Shown here piece after piece: positions 46,920 to 56,632 of a stretch of 64,000 bases of DNA; position 1 is the first letter of the stretch; each line of letters starts with the position of its first letter. The translations under genes and the position numbers were made by a program. The notes below the pieces were generated by a model that searched no databases, was not told where the DNA came from, and saw only the letters and a list, made by a program, of their open reading frames with translations. The stretch comes from an uncultured Kordiimonas sp. (GTDB lineage Bacteria > Pseudomonadota > Alphaproteobacteria > Sphingomonadales > Kordiimonadaceae): positions 738,152-802,151 of the forward strand of contig CANNEK010000001.1 in assembly GCA_947503625.1 (NCBI GenBank), given 5' to 3'.

Positions 46920-48125
46920 TTGAACCAGCAAAAAAAAGACCGCATCGTACTCCTGGATATTGTCAGAGGTGCTGCAGTACTAGGCATCCTCCTGATGAAC
47001 ATCAGAATGTTCTCCGAGCCATCAGCAGCCTATTTTAATCCAATGGTTTATGGCACCCATGAAGGGTTCAACAAAATCTGGTGGGCTTTTCAGGCCCTTT
47101 TCGCAGACCAGAAGTTCATGGCCATCTTCTCAATGCTGTTTGGTGCCAGTACAGCGATCATATGTGACGGATTGGCGAGGCGCGGGGAGCCTGTCGCCTT
47201 CACTTACGCCAAACGCATCTTCGGCCTTTTTATCATTGGCCTTATACATGCCTATTTGCTTTGGAGCGGCGATATTCTGGTTTCCTACGCCATGGGAAGT
47301 TTCATACCCTTCCTTTTCAGAAACAAGAGCTGGAAGCTAATAGCGGTTGCCGGGCTTGGAATGCTCTTGTTTGGCACTCTTTCCAGCCTTGGAGCTTACT
47401 ATTCAATTTCCGAAGCACTTGCAGAGATACAGGCCAGCCTTGCTGAAGAATACTGGGCACCGCCACAATCGGCAATTGATGCAGAGGTGGTTGCACACCG
47501 GGGTGCATACGCGGAACATTTCGCTCTCCGGGTTTATCACTCGTTTGCTTTTCAGACCGAGATATTTCTTTCATGGGGAATATGGCGCGTCGGCGGCATG
47601 ATGCTGATTGGGTTAGCGCTTTACCGACAGGGGTTTCTTTCAGGCAAGCTTGAAAGCAAAACATATGGCTTGATAGCTGCAATTGGACTCGGTATCGGTT
47701 TTGCGCTCACATCCCATGGGCTTATTGAAAACGAAAACCACAACTGGTCGTTCCCCTATTCCTTTTTTGTCGGAAATCTATGGAACTACTGGGGGTCACT
47801 TTTTATCGCTCTTGGTTACGTAGCGATATTCGGCTGGCTGCTTGCGGCAACGAAATTTCGCTTCGGGTTCGCAGCTTTAAGCAACGTAGGTCGAGCAGCC
47901 CTGTCCAACTATTTGTTTCAAACTATTGCCTGCATAACCATCTTCTATGGTTTCGGCGGAGGGCTTTATGGTCAGATGGAAAGGCACCAAACGGCCATTG
48001 TCGTTATTGCCGTTTGGGCTGTGCAAATATTCTTGAGCACCGTTTGGTTCGGTACACATACAAAAGGCCCGGTCGAGGATATCTGGCATCGCTTCACTTA
48101 TGGTCGCTGGCTACGGTCCAAATGA
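46920..48125 (+). CDS. DUF418 (YeiB-like) membrane protein
   Basis: A membrane protein of about 401 aa with the N-terminal DIVRGAAVLGILLMNIRMF motif and a C-terminal DUF418 domain (LSNYLFQTIACITIFYGFGGGLYGQ, GPVEDIWHRFTYGRW). About ten membrane helices. The frame is open from 46764, but the TTG at 46920 (AGGA 8 nt upstream) places the start right before the conserved motif. The role of the family is not established. Confidence 0.88.
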   Translation: MNQQKKDRIVLLDIVRGAAVLGILLMNIRMFSEPSAAYFNPMVYGTHEGFNKIWWAFQALFADQKFMAIFSMLFGASTAIICDGLARRGEPVAFTYAKRIFGLFIIGLIHAYLLWSGDILVSYAMGSFIPFLFRNKSWKLIAVAGLGMLLFGTLSSLGAYYSISEALAEIQASLAEEYWAPPQSAIDAEVVAHRGAYAEHFALRVYHSFAFQTEIFLSWGIWRVGGMMLIGLALYRQGFLSGKLESKTYGLIAAIGLGIGFALTSHGLIENENHNWSFPYSFFVGNLWNYWGSLFIALGYVAIFGWLLAATKFRFGFAALSNVGRAALSNYLFQTIACITIFYGFGGGLYGQMERHQTAIVVIAVWAVQIFLSTVWFGTHTKGPVEDIWHRFTYGRWLRSK

Positions 48126-48168
48126 TAACCACAGACGACACACGTGTCTGTGATCGTTCTCGATTGGT

Positions 48169-48534
48169 TTAACGGTTCAGGACAGAATCTTTGAGGCCCG
48201 CAGCGGCGCTCATAACCTTGGTAACTAGAGGGGCAGGCACGTCCAGATCGACAAGTGTATTGTTTAAATGAGACGCAACAGCATCAAAATGAGCGTCCGA
48301 CAACCCGTGATCGTCCACCAGACCTTTGTGAGACCGGCGCATATAAGCGTCCGCTCCCGCAGTATCGCCTTTGAAAATTATGGTAAAAAATGCCTTCTGT
48401 TTACGACTTTGCCCCTCCATGTCAGTACTCGCGAAAAAAGGGATCAATAGTGGATCAGCGAGAACTTTTTGGTAGAAGATATCCACAGCAGCATTTACTG
48501 CTGCCTCGCCGCCAATCTCGTCAAATATGGTCAT
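48169..48534 (-). CDS. Group I truncated haemoglobin
   Basis: A 121-aa 2-on-2 globin. The proximal heme His is in RRSHKGLVDDHGL, and the FDEIGG start and FYQKVLADPLLIPFF helix are typical. Such proteins bind O2 or NO and can protect against nitrosative stress. AAGG lies upstream of the ATG. It is a single gene, with its stop close to that of the DUF418 gene. Confidence 0.93.
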   Translation of the reverse strand: MTIFDEIGGEAAVNAAVDIFYQKVLADPLLIPFFASTDMEGQSRKQKAFFTIIFKGDTAGADAYMRRSHKGLVDDHGLSDAHFDAVASHLNNTLVDLDVPAPLVTKVMSAAAGLKDSVLNR

Positions 48535-48633
48535 GGAAGTAGCCTTTCACCTCTCCCCAAATCGGCAAGAGAAACTCTGCCACAGCAAAAGTTAATTATT
48601 TGTATGACTTGCATGCACGAGGCTCTCACCAAC

Positions 48634-48661
48634 AAAAAACCCGGCAGAAGCCGGGTTTTCA
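48634..48661 (-). terminator. Rho-independent terminator after ppa
   Basis: On the minus strand AAAACCCGGC and GCCGGGTTTT form a stem with a short loop followed by a run of T. It lies 25 nt past the ppa stop. Confidence 0.87.
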
Positions 48662-48685
48662 TCGTCAGTACGCTGATACAAAGCG

Positions 48686-49219
48686 TTACTCCGAAGCTTC
48701 TTCAGCCTTGATGGCTTCCTCGATCAGGCTTGCCGCCTTCTCGGGACCCTCCCAACCAATAATCTTCACCCACTTGCCAGCTTCCAAGTCTTTATAATGC
48801 TGGAAGAAATGAGCAATCTGATCAAGAAACACTTGCGGGAGCTCTGTGTAGCTTTCGACACCACTGTAAAACGGATGCAGTTTGTCAACCGGCACCATCA
48901 GCAGCTTTTCATCCATCCCTGCTTCATCTTCCATGATCAGCACACCCAGGGGACGACAGCGCACTACGGCACCCGGCATAATGGGTGTGCGATTGGCGAT
49001 CAATACATCGACCGGATCACCGTCATCTGCCAGCGTATGCGGGATAAAACCATAATTGCACGGGTAGCGCATGCTCGTGTGCATGATGCGGTCGACAAAC
49101 AAAGCGCCGGACTCTTTGTCCATCTCGTATTTGACAGGCTCTGTGCCTACCGGCACTTCGATAATGACATTAACGTCCCAGGGGGCGTTCTCGCCAATGG
49201 AGATTTTACTGATATTCAC
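48686..49219 (-). CDS. ppa: Inorganic pyrophosphatase
   Basis: A 177-aa family I enzyme that hydrolyses pyrophosphate to drive biosynthesis. Signatures are VNVIIEVPVGTEPVKYEMDK, YPCNYGFIPHTLADDGDPVDVLI (the D-x-D-x-x-D metal site) and KLHPFYSGVESY. The start is most likely the GTG at 49219 with AAGGA upstream, giving the family's normal length. It has its own terminator. Confidence 0.97.
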   Translation of the reverse strand: MNISKISIGENAPWDVNVIIEVPVGTEPVKYEMDKESGALFVDRIMHTSMRYPCNYGFIPHTLADDGDPVDVLIANRTPIMPGAVVRCRPLGVLIMEDEAGMDEKLLMVPVDKLHPFYSGVESYTELPQVFLDQIAHFFQHYKDLEAGKWVKIIGWEGPEKAASLIEEAIKAEEASE

Positions 49220-49259
49220 CAATCTGTTCCTTGATGGGTGCTGATAATACAATTCACTG

Positions 49260-50204
49260 TTAAACGGAGATGTGGCCAGCAATTATGCTCAAGAGCACAA
49301 TTCCGCCAAATTCGATATTGGACCGAAACACCGACAAACAAACCCCGGGATCATCCAAATCAACCGCTTTAATCTGCGATACAAGCTGTGTGCCTGCCGC
49401 AGCGATGCCGACATAGAAGATTAAGCCAAGGTTTGCAAGCATTCCCGCAGCGATAACCCCAACAAAAAACAGTACATAAAAAACCCAGAGTGCTGCTTTG
49501 GTGTGATCACCCAGCGTCAATGCTGTAGAGCCGATGCCGATCAAGGCATCGTCTTCCTTGTCCTGCAGGGCGTAAATAGTGTCATAGCCAAGCGTCCAGA
49601 ACACGCAAGCGCAATAAAGGACGACTGCCGATATACTCAAAGCGCCGTCTAGAGCCGCCCAGCCCATCAGAGCGCCCCAATTGAAAGTCAGACCAAGCCA
49701 GGCCTGAGGCCAGCCGGTAATCCGCTTCATGAACGGATAGACCGCAACAAGCAAAAGCGATGCCATGCCCAGATAGATAGTAAACACATTGAACTGCAGC
49801 AGAACCACAAGCCCTACAAGTGACTGCGCAATAAGAAAAAGCCACGCCTGCACTACTGAAACCTCCCCCGCCGGAATGGGGCGAGATCGCGTACGCTCTA
49901 CTTTGAGATCAATATCGGCGTCGACAATATCATTATAGGTACAACCGGCGCCCCGCATCGCCAGCGACCCAACCGCAAACAACAGTGCGATGTAGCCAAG
50001 CTCAACCAGGCTGTAACCCGAGATAGACAAGCCCATTGACCACAAGCATGGCCACAAAAGAAGCCAGGTGCCAACAGGGCGATCCAGCCTCGCAAGCTTC
50101 AGATAAGGCCGCATAGCCCTCGGTGCACGCCTGTATACCCAACTGCCTTCAACGGCGTCGGCTGTTTCCACAATGGCTTGCTCGGTATTTTTGTTCATTT
50201 GCAT
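49260..50204 (-). CDS. ubiA: 4-hydroxybenzoate octaprenyltransferase
   Basis: A 314-aa membrane prenyltransferase with about nine helices. It attaches the isoprenoid tail to 4-hydroxybenzoate in ubiquinone synthesis. The two Asp-rich motifs are YNDIVDADIDLKVERTRSRP and YDTIYALQDKEDDALIG. The ATG at 50204 is preferred over a GTG just before it. Its stop lies 40 bp before ppa. Confidence 0.96.
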   Translation of the reverse strand: MQMNKNTEQAIVETADAVEGSWVYRRAPRAMRPYLKLARLDRPVGTWLLLWPCLWSMGLSISGYSLVELGYIALLFAVGSLAMRGAGCTYNDIVDADIDLKVERTRSRPIPAGEVSVVQAWLFLIAQSLVGLVVLLQFNVFTIYLGMASLLLVAVYPFMKRITGWPQAWLGLTFNWGALMGWAALDGALSISAVVLYCACVFWTLGYDTIYALQDKEDDALIGIGSTALTLGDHTKAALWVFYVLFFVGVIAAGMLANLGLIFYVGIAAAGTQLVSQIKAVDLDDPGVCLSVFRSNIEFGGIVLLSIIAGHISV

Positions 50205-50283
50205 CACAAAAGCTGTTTGTCGTTGTCAACATATCGCAGTATGCAGATAAACACGCAATTCCAATCATGAGTTTCGCGGCATA

Positions 50284-51015
50284 ATGTCCATTCGCCTGTA
50301 CATCGATGCTCCTTTGGAGCCGTTCAAAACGATACCACTGCCTAAGGATCAGTCACACTATCTGGTTAACGTGATGCGATTGAACGTCGGTGCAGACCTC
50401 GCAGTGTTTAATGGTCAGGACGGCGAATGGAATGCGACGATTGCTGAAACGGGCAAAAGACATGTATTGCTGGCGATTGGTGAACGCCTGAAAGAGCATA
50501 AAGAGGAACCTGACCTTTGGCTCGCTTTCGCGCCGATTAAAAAAGCAAGGCTGGATTTCATCGCGCAAAAAGCGACGGAACTGGGCATATCCCGCCTCGT
50601 TCCAATGATGACGCGGCGAACGATTGTTGACCGGGTAAAAACCGACCGCATGATCGCCAATGCAATTGAAGCCGCAGAACAGTGCGAGCGGCTCACAGTG
50701 CCTACGGTAGCCGATGCCATCAAACTGGATAAACTGCTTGAAAACTGGCCACACGACAGACGAATCATGTTCTGCGATGAAGACCTCTCGGGTCAACCGG
50801 CACAAATGGCTCTGGCGGAAGCTGCATCAAAGGCATCACCCGGGCCCTGGGCCATACTGATTGGTCCCGAAGGTGGCTTTGATGACCACGAACGTACCCT
50901 GATCAGGAGCCACCCAAATTGCACGGTCGTATCGTTGGGCCCACGGGTTCTGCGCGCAGACACCGCTGCAATGGCTGCCATCAGCCTCTGGCAATCGGCT
51001 CTGGGCGACTGGTAA
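50284..51015 (+). CDS. rsmE: 16S rRNA m3U1498 methyltransferase
   Basis: A 243-aa SPOUT-fold methyltransferase with an N-terminal PUA-like domain (SHYLVNVMRLNVGADLAVFNGQDGEW). The SAM-binding knot is in ILIGPEGGFDDHE and SLGPRVLRADTAAMAAI. It methylates U1498 of 16S rRNA. It diverges from ubiA across 79 bp. Confidence 0.97.
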   Translation: MSIRLYIDAPLEPFKTIPLPKDQSHYLVNVMRLNVGADLAVFNGQDGEWNATIAETGKRHVLLAIGERLKEHKEEPDLWLAFAPIKKARLDFIAQKATELGISRLVPMMTRRTIVDRVKTDRMIANAIEAAEQCERLTVPTVADAIKLDKLLENWPHDRRIMFCDEDLSGQPAQMALAEAASKASPGPWAILIGPEGGFDDHERTLIRSHPNCTVVSLGPRVLRADTAAMAAISLWQSALGDW

Positions 51016-51166
51016 ATAGTGAATCAAGCCGTTTGGTATATTCTTGCACACTAACGCCGGTAGTTAGCAGCAGCTTCCAAATAAACACCTCCCAAGCAGA
51101 ACTTTGAAAACAATTTTCGGATTTAACGTGGTATATTCATCCAAGTTATTGTCATAAATTAGCTTG

Positions 51167-51757
51167 ATGGGACTACGTAGCGATATGGACGGAGCATTTT
51201 GTTTCAGAAACGGCACACAACTTTCCAAGTTGATTAATGAAACCGCAGCCTTGACGCGGGAACTGGAAGATTGCAGCCACAGACCTGCAGTCGCCAGCTT
51301 GCTAAGGCTTGCCTTGCCTCACGTGAATACAATGCCGCCGGCTGATAGCACCGTCAATGAGCACGGCTATGCCCGTCAGATGCTACACGCAGACCCTGAT
51401 GGTCGGTTTAGCGTTATGCTAATTCGCTGGATGCCTGGTGCCTGCACCCCTATCCACGGACATAATGCCTGGGGGTGTGTTGGTGTTCTTGAAGGCGAAG
51501 TGGGCTGCGAAACCTTCGAACACAAAACATGTGAAACTCAGCCGTGCGTACCTGAAGCGCCGTGTCTTGTTTCAACGGGCAAGCTGCTTGCTGGCCCTGG
51601 CACCGTTGCGACCGTTGATCCGGATCCTTGCGGCATTCACAGGATTTTCAACCCTACAACGACGCCTGCGACCACTTTGCACATATACGGCATGGATCTC
51701 GATGATGAGCCAGAAGGCCTGAACAAGTGGTACCAGAACCAGGTTTCCAGCGCCTGA
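51167..51757 (+). CDS. Cysteine dioxygenase-like cupin protein
   Basis: A cupin of about 196 aa. The iron ligands appear as His-x-His in PIHGHNAWGCVGVLEGE and His in CGIHRIFNP; the layout fits the cysteine dioxygenase/thiol dioxygenase group, which oxidises cysteine or 3-mercaptopropionate. The protein is unusually Cys-rich around CETQPCVPEAPC. The start is uncertain (ATG 51167 or 51185; neither has a strong ribosome binding site). The next gene makes gamma-glutamylcysteine, so a link to thiol balance is plausible. Confidence 0.82.
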   Translation: MGLRSDMDGAFCFRNGTQLSKLINETAALTRELEDCSHRPAVASLLRLALPHVNTMPPADSTVNEHGYARQMLHADPDGRFSVMLIRWMPGACTPIHGHNAWGCVGVLEGEVGCETFEHKTCETQPCVPEAPCLVSTGKLLAGPGTVATVDPDPCGIHRIFNPTTTPATTLHIYGMDLDDEPEGLNKWYQNQVSSA

Positions 51758-51867
51758 AGACACCCCCGGTTAAGCTCACATAGCTGTGAACTTATTTTAA
51801 CTTGCTTGAAAGCATTGATGTCTAACCCTACCTTCGAGCCTTATCGAAGAGCAGGGACTTCGCATTT

Positions 51868-53232
51868 ATGCCAAGCGACAATAGTGTAATTGCCAGCAAA
51901 ACTCAGCTGGTTGAGTTTCTAGAGACCGGCTGCAAACCAGACAGATCGTCCTGGCGCATAGGTTCTGAACACGAAAAATTCATTTTTCACCGTGACAATC
52001 ATGGCCCTCTTTCCTACGACGGCGAGAATGGAAAGCCAGGTATTCATGATGTCATCATGGCATTTGTTGCCCGTGGCTGGGCCCCGGTAGAAGAAAACGG
52101 GTATGTGATTGCTGCTGTCCAGGACGGCGCTTCAATCACCCTTGAGCCCGGTGGTCAGTTTGAACTCTCTGGCGCACCGCTAGAGACCATACATCAAACA
52201 TGTAATGAGACGTCGTCTCACCTGCGTATGGCAAAAGAAATCGGCGAAGAACTGAATATCGGCTTTCTGGGGCTGGGCTTCCACCCTACTCTGAAGCGCG
52301 AAGATGTACCGATTATGCCGAAAGCGCGATACGAAATTATGCGCGCCTATATGCCTACTGTCGGGACCATGGGCCTCGATATGATGCTGCGAACCTGCAC
52401 CGTCCAGGTCAATCTGGATTTTGCCAGCGAGCAGGACATGGTCGATAAATTTCGCATCAGTCTGGCGTTGCAACCGCTTGCCACCGCATTGTTCGCGAAC
52501 TCTCCGCTGAAAGAAGGGCGTCCGAACGGCATGCGGTCTCTTCGGAGCCATGTCTGGACGGACACCGACGATGATCGGTGCGGGATGTTGCCATTTGTCT
52601 TTGAAAACGGCATGGGTTTCGAACGTTGGGTTGATCATGTTCTTGATGTGCCGATGTATTTTGTCCGCAGGGAAGGCAAATATATTAACGCGGCAGGCCA
52701 GTCTTTTCGTGATTTCATGAAAGGGGAGTTACCCGCTCTTCCCGGCGAATTGCCAACGATGGAAGACTGGCAGGATCATATGACAACCCTGTTCCCCGAG
52801 GTGCGGCTCAAAACGTTCCTTGAAATGCGCGGAGCAGATGGTGGGCCCTGGTCGCGTCTCTGCGCGCTACCGGCGATGTGGGTCGGCCTGCTGTATGATG
52901 ATGAAGCACAAGCTGAAGCCAAAGCGCTGGTGGATGAGTGGTCAATCGAAGAGATGACCAGCATGCGTGACAATGCGCCCAAAATGGGCCTTGCTACAGA
53001 AATTCAGGGACAATCGTTCCAGGAGTTGGCGAAACGCGTTTTGAAAATCGCTGATAAAGGGTTGAAAAACAGGAATCGCCTTTCTACGAGCGGTGAGACT
53101 GAACAAGGCTTTCTCAATGCGCTATGGGAAAGCGCCGAAACCGGGAAGACCCCGGCAGACCGCATATTGGAAGACCTGAATGGCCGCTGGGGTGGCGACG
53201 TAAACCGCATTTTTGGTGACTATTCCTACTAA
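51868..53232 (+). CDS. gshA: Glutamate-cysteine ligase (plant/alphaproteobacterial type)
   Basis: A 454-aa ligase that makes gamma-glutamylcysteine, the first step of glutathione synthesis. WRIGSEHEKFIF opens the active site; LEPGGQFELSGAP, PIMPKARYEIMRAYMP and MLRTCTVQVNLDF are signatures of the plant-like group. Length is normal. It follows the cupin gene by 110 bp. Confidence 0.95.
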   Translation: MPSDNSVIASKTQLVEFLETGCKPDRSSWRIGSEHEKFIFHRDNHGPLSYDGENGKPGIHDVIMAFVARGWAPVEENGYVIAAVQDGASITLEPGGQFELSGAPLETIHQTCNETSSHLRMAKEIGEELNIGFLGLGFHPTLKREDVPIMPKARYEIMRAYMPTVGTMGLDMMLRTCTVQVNLDFASEQDMVDKFRISLALQPLATALFANSPLKEGRPNGMRSLRSHVWTDTDDDRCGMLPFVFENGMGFERWVDHVLDVPMYFVRREGKYINAAGQSFRDFMKGELPALPGELPTMEDWQDHMTTLFPEVRLKTFLEMRGADGGPWSRLCALPAMWVGLLYDDEAQAEAKALVDEWSIEEMTSMRDNAPKMGLATEIQGQSFQELAKRVLKIADKGLKNRNRLSTSGETEQGFLNALWESAETGKTPADRILEDLNGRWGGDVNRIFGDYSY

Positions 53233-53395
53233 ACACTACCCGCACTGATAAACATTCCCGGAAACAAGACGAACAGTTCGCCGAGTGAGACGAGCGGTAC
53301 TGACTTTTGTTATCAAGTAACGTATTCTTTTGCCTGTAAGATGGGGAAAATTGTCGACAGACGACCCCCAAGACACCAAAAGAAGCGGGGAAATT

Positions 53396-53860
53396 ATGTC
53401 AGTTTCATTCACCATAAACGGTACACGCCGGTCTTTTGACGGCGATGAAGAAATGCCACTGCTATGGCATTTGCGAGAAGAAGCAGGCCTCAAAGGAACC
53501 AAGTTTGGTTGCGGCATCGGACAATGTGGCGCCTGCACCGTTCACCTTGATGGTGAAGCAGTTCGCAGTTGCTCTGTTCCCATGGCCTCATTGGATGGCG
53601 CAAACATTACCACCATCGAAGGCCTCGCCGAAGATGATGCCCTGCATCCCGTTCAGGAAGCCTGGATCGAAGAAGATGTTCCGCAGTGCGGTTATTGTCA
53701 GGCAGGCCAGATCATGGCCACGGTAGCTTTCCTCAAAGACACACCAAACCCAACAGATGAAGACATCAACACAGGGATAACCAATCTCTGTAGGTGCGGC
53801 ACGTATTATCGCATTCGGAAAGCAATAAAGCGAGCAGCAGTGGCAATGCAATCTGCCTAG
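53396..53860 (+). CDS. iorA: Isoquinoline 1-oxidoreductase-type small subunit, two [2Fe-2S] clusters
   Basis: A 154-aa iron-sulfur subunit of the xanthine-dehydrogenase family. The ferredoxin-type cluster ligands are in [14 protein letters not shown] with a later Cys in RSCSVPM; the second cluster uses [11 protein letters not shown] and [11 protein letters not shown]. It passes electrons from the molybdenum subunit encoded next. GGGG lies before the ATG at 53396. The natural substrate is unknown; IorAB-type enzymes oxidise N-heterocycles or aldehydes. Confidence 0.92.
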   Translation: MSVSFTINGTRRSFDGDEEMPLLWHLREEAGLKGTKFGCGIGQCGACTVHLDGEAVRSCSVPMASLDGANITTIEGLAEDDALHPVQEAWIEEDVPQCGYCQAGQIMATVAFLKDTPNPTDEDINTGITNLCRCGTYYRIRKAIKRAAVAMQSA

Positions 53861-53920
53861 CGGCGATCTCACTACACCTGTTGTCATTCTAATTCGAAAT
53901 ATGCATCCGGGAGGCAAACA

Positions 53921-56113
53921 ATGCCCGCATTGTCCAGACGTGCTTTTTTACAGTCAAGCGCCGCAACCGCGACACTCGCTGTCGCCATTTCTGCAACGCC
54001 TTTCGTCATCGCTCAAGACAGCCAATCCAGCGGCGGGCATGTAACGCCCTGCTTGCGCATTGATGCAGACGGCAATATCACGCTGTGCGTTCCAATCCCG
54101 GACATGGGACAGGGAATGGAAACAACTGCTGCCCAAATGATAGCCGATGAATTGAATGTAAATCTTGATGACGTTTCGGTTGAATTAATGCCTTTTCTGG
54201 GCACGGTAAATGATGGAGGAAGAGCTGTATTTGGCCGTTTCTATCAGGGCGGCGGCGGCAGTGGCTCCACAATGAGAATATGGCACGAGATTCGTGGCAC
54301 AGCAGCCTATGCACGCGCACTGCTGCTGGAAGCTGCCTCCCGTCGGTGGCAAACTGTACGGTCCGGGCTCGTTGCCCGGGAAGGGGCGGTCTTCAACCCA
54401 GCCAGCGGCCAATCGCTACCATACGGGGACCTTGTGCCGCACACTGCCGGTATTAGCGATATCAGTGAAGCTGGTATGAAGCCCAAAACTGCCAACGAAC
54501 GCACTATAGTTGGAGCCGACGCCCGTAATGTTCATAGCCGCGCTATTGTCACAGGCAAGCCTCTTTTCGGTATTGACGCTGAAATACCCGATATGCTGCA
54601 CGCCGCGATCAGGCGATGCCCTCACCTGAACGGCCGGGTCATCAGTTTCGACGACACCGCTGCGCGGCAAATTCAGGGCGTAATAGATATTATCCCGGTT
54701 GATCGCATTCCCGAGGACACGGCCCAATGGAGGTCTGTTGCCGCCGGTCTTGCGGTCGTTGCCGAAAGCTACTGGGCGGCCAGAAAAGGCGCTGAAGCAC
54801 TTGAGGTAACGTGGGACGAAACTGTTTCCACTGGTGATGATACCGGGCTTTTACGTGAAAAATGTCTTGCTGCACTGGACGGTGACGGCATGACAACTTC
54901 AATTGAGGCAGGTGACCTTGATGCTGCGTTTTCCGAGGCAAGCCACTCAATAGAAGCTACCTATTTTCACCCACACTGGGCGCACACATGCATTGAACCA
55001 CACAGCTGCATTGCACATGTGAAAGATGATGAAGCTGAAATCTGGGTTGGGCATCAATTTATGAACAGCGCTATCAACGGCGTTAAAGATGCAACAGGCA
55101 TTGCGCCGGAGAAAGTCAAAGCCAATTTCTATCGCATGGGCACAGGCTTTGGCCGGAAAGCAGAGAATGATTTCATCATTGAAGCCGCTATCCTGTCTAA
55201 AGCCACAGGGCGTGCCGTCAAAGTCACCTGGACCCGTGAAGACGAGATGGAACAGGATTATGTGAACCAACTGGCCGCTTACAAACTGCGTGCCGCAGTC
55301 GGTCAAAACGGCGCCATAAGTGCTTGGCACCTTAAAGCTGCCGCTGACACGACACCTGCCGTTGTGACGAGAGAGTTCCCGGCACGATTGATTGACACCT
55401 ACAAAACCGAATATGAGCGTGTCCCCAACGGCGTGACGCGCGGCGCATGGCGGGGCCCACATCACAATGTGATAGCCTGGGTCATCCAGAGCTTTCTTGA
55501 TGAAGTAGCCGTTGAAACCGGTCAGGACCGGTTGGAAGCTTTGCTGTCTCTTTATGATCGAAAAACGGCCCTCAAGTCTCTCAACTGGCCTAACCGCGAC
55601 ATAACGTTTGACCGATTCCGTGGGGTTTTGCGCAAGGCGGCTGAAGAAGCGGGCTTTGGAAAATCAATGCCCGATGGATGGGGGCAAGGCATTGCCGTAC
55701 ATCATACCTTTGTCAGCGTCTGTGCCCATGTGGTTGACGTGCAAATGACAGGCGACCGAGACTATAGGGTGCACAAGGTAACGTCGGCAATTGATTGCGG
55801 GCTTGTCGTCAATCCCCTTGGGGTTCGGGCTCAGGTGGAAAGCGGCATCATGGACGGCCTATGCGCGGCGAAGTATGGAAAGTGGATTTTGGATAAAGGA
55901 CTGGTGACCACCAACAACTTCGACACCTACCAAAAGATGCGGATTAACGAAGCTCCTTCAGAAATCAATGTACATCTTCTCGACTTTGGTGATGAAGAGC
56001 CCCGAGGCACTGGCGAAGTGTCCCTGCCTCCAGTGATTCCTGCCCTTACAAATGCTATTTTTGCAGCGAGCGGCAAACGTATTCGCGAGCTGCCGATCAG
56101 TGAAAATCTATAA
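53921..56113 (+). CDS. iorB: Isoquinoline 1-oxidoreductase-type large subunit, molybdopterin-binding
   Basis: A 730-aa molybdenum subunit. A Tat signal is present (LSRRAFLQSSAAT, cut near VIAQ), so the enzyme is exported folded with its cofactor. Family features are GQGMETTAAQMIADEL, MGTGFGRKAENDF and GAWRGPHHNVIAWVIQSFLDE. With IorA it hydroxylates its substrate with water-derived oxygen. No cofactor-insertion (XdhC-like) or cytochrome gene lies nearby. Its stop overlaps that of the convergent DUF2007 gene by 6 nt. Confidence 0.92.
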   Translation: MPALSRRAFLQSSAATATLAVAISATPFVIAQDSQSSGGHVTPCLRIDADGNITLCVPIPDMGQGMETTAAQMIADELNVNLDDVSVELMPFLGTVNDGGRAVFGRFYQGGGGSGSTMRIWHEIRGTAAYARALLLEAASRRWQTVRSGLVAREGAVFNPASGQSLPYGDLVPHTAGISDISEAGMKPKTANERTIVGADARNVHSRAIVTGKPLFGIDAEIPDMLHAAIRRCPHLNGRVISFDDTAARQIQGVIDIIPVDRIPEDTAQWRSVAAGLAVVAESYWAARKGAEALEVTWDETVSTGDDTGLLREKCLAALDGDGMTTSIEAGDLDAAFSEASHSIEATYFHPHWAHTCIEPHSCIAHVKDDEAEIWVGHQFMNSAINGVKDATGIAPEKVKANFYRMGTGFGRKAENDFIIEAAILSKATGRAVKVTWTREDEMEQDYVNQLAAYKLRAAVGQNGAISAWHLKAAADTTPAVVTREFPARLIDTYKTEYERVPNGVTRGAWRGPHHNVIAWVIQSFLDEVAVETGQDRLEALLSLYDRKTALKSLNWPNRDITFDRFRGVLRKAAEEAGFGKSMPDGWGQGIAVHHTFVSVCAHVVDVQMTGDRDYRVHKVTSAIDCGLVVNPLGVRAQVESGIMDGLCAAKYGKWILDKGLVTTNNFDTYQKMRINEAPSEINVHLLDFGDEEPRGTGEVSLPPVIPALTNAIFAASGKRIRELPISENL

Positions 56114-56632
56114 ATACTTCAACCAATTAATCAGAAGGACTACGCCAAGAGCCGCCCCCCCCATAAACAGGCTCCACGCGAGGGCAATCGGTAACCCTGC
56201 AAACTGCCGGCGGCCCTCGCGAAAATAGCTGTCGCACTCAAGGCAATGGAACCATCCACCATCGGCAGAGGCTTCCAGCCTGACAAAAGGTACCAGCGTA
56301 GGAACCTCTCCCACAAAAGAGTGGACCCGATTGGAGCCACAATGCCGGCAGGCATGTTCTTCTCCATCAGGATCAAGCATCCGCCGACGTTGCGGTAAAA
56401 CATCCACTTTTGATAAAAACTGCTCTGCAGCCCGCCAGTCTTTCGCCTTTACAAACAAGTCAGTATGGCTAACAAAATTGAGGGACCCGACATTATCGTT
56501 TGCCAGAAATGTAGGAATGCCCTGCCCTTCCAGATTGAGCTTGAACATATTAGCCTGATGCCCGTCGAGGCCCGATCGTATGATCACAAGTTTGTCCAGG
56601 TCGGCTTGAGCATCACTCATGATGCTAGTCAT
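56108..56632 (-). CDS. DUF2007-domain protein with a zinc ribbon and a membrane segment
   Basis: A 174-aa protein: a DUF2007 signal-transducing-type domain (LVIIRSGLDGHQANMFKLNLEGQGIPTFLANDNV, about residues 15-80), then a four-Cys ribbon (CRHCGSN and CLECDSY), then one C-terminal membrane helix (LAWSLFMGGAALGVVLLINWL). Function unknown. Its start overlaps the stop of the upstream PNPOx-like gene, so the two are probably co-translated. Confidence 0.85.
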   Translation of the reverse strand: MTSIMSDAQADLDKLVIIRSGLDGHQANMFKLNLEGQGIPTFLANDNVGSLNFVSHTDLFVKAKDWRAAEQFLSKVDVLPQRRRMLDPDGEEHACRHCGSNRVHSFVGEVPTLVPFVRLEASADGGWFHCLECDSYFREGRRQFAGLPIALAWSLFMGGAALGVVLLINWLKYL

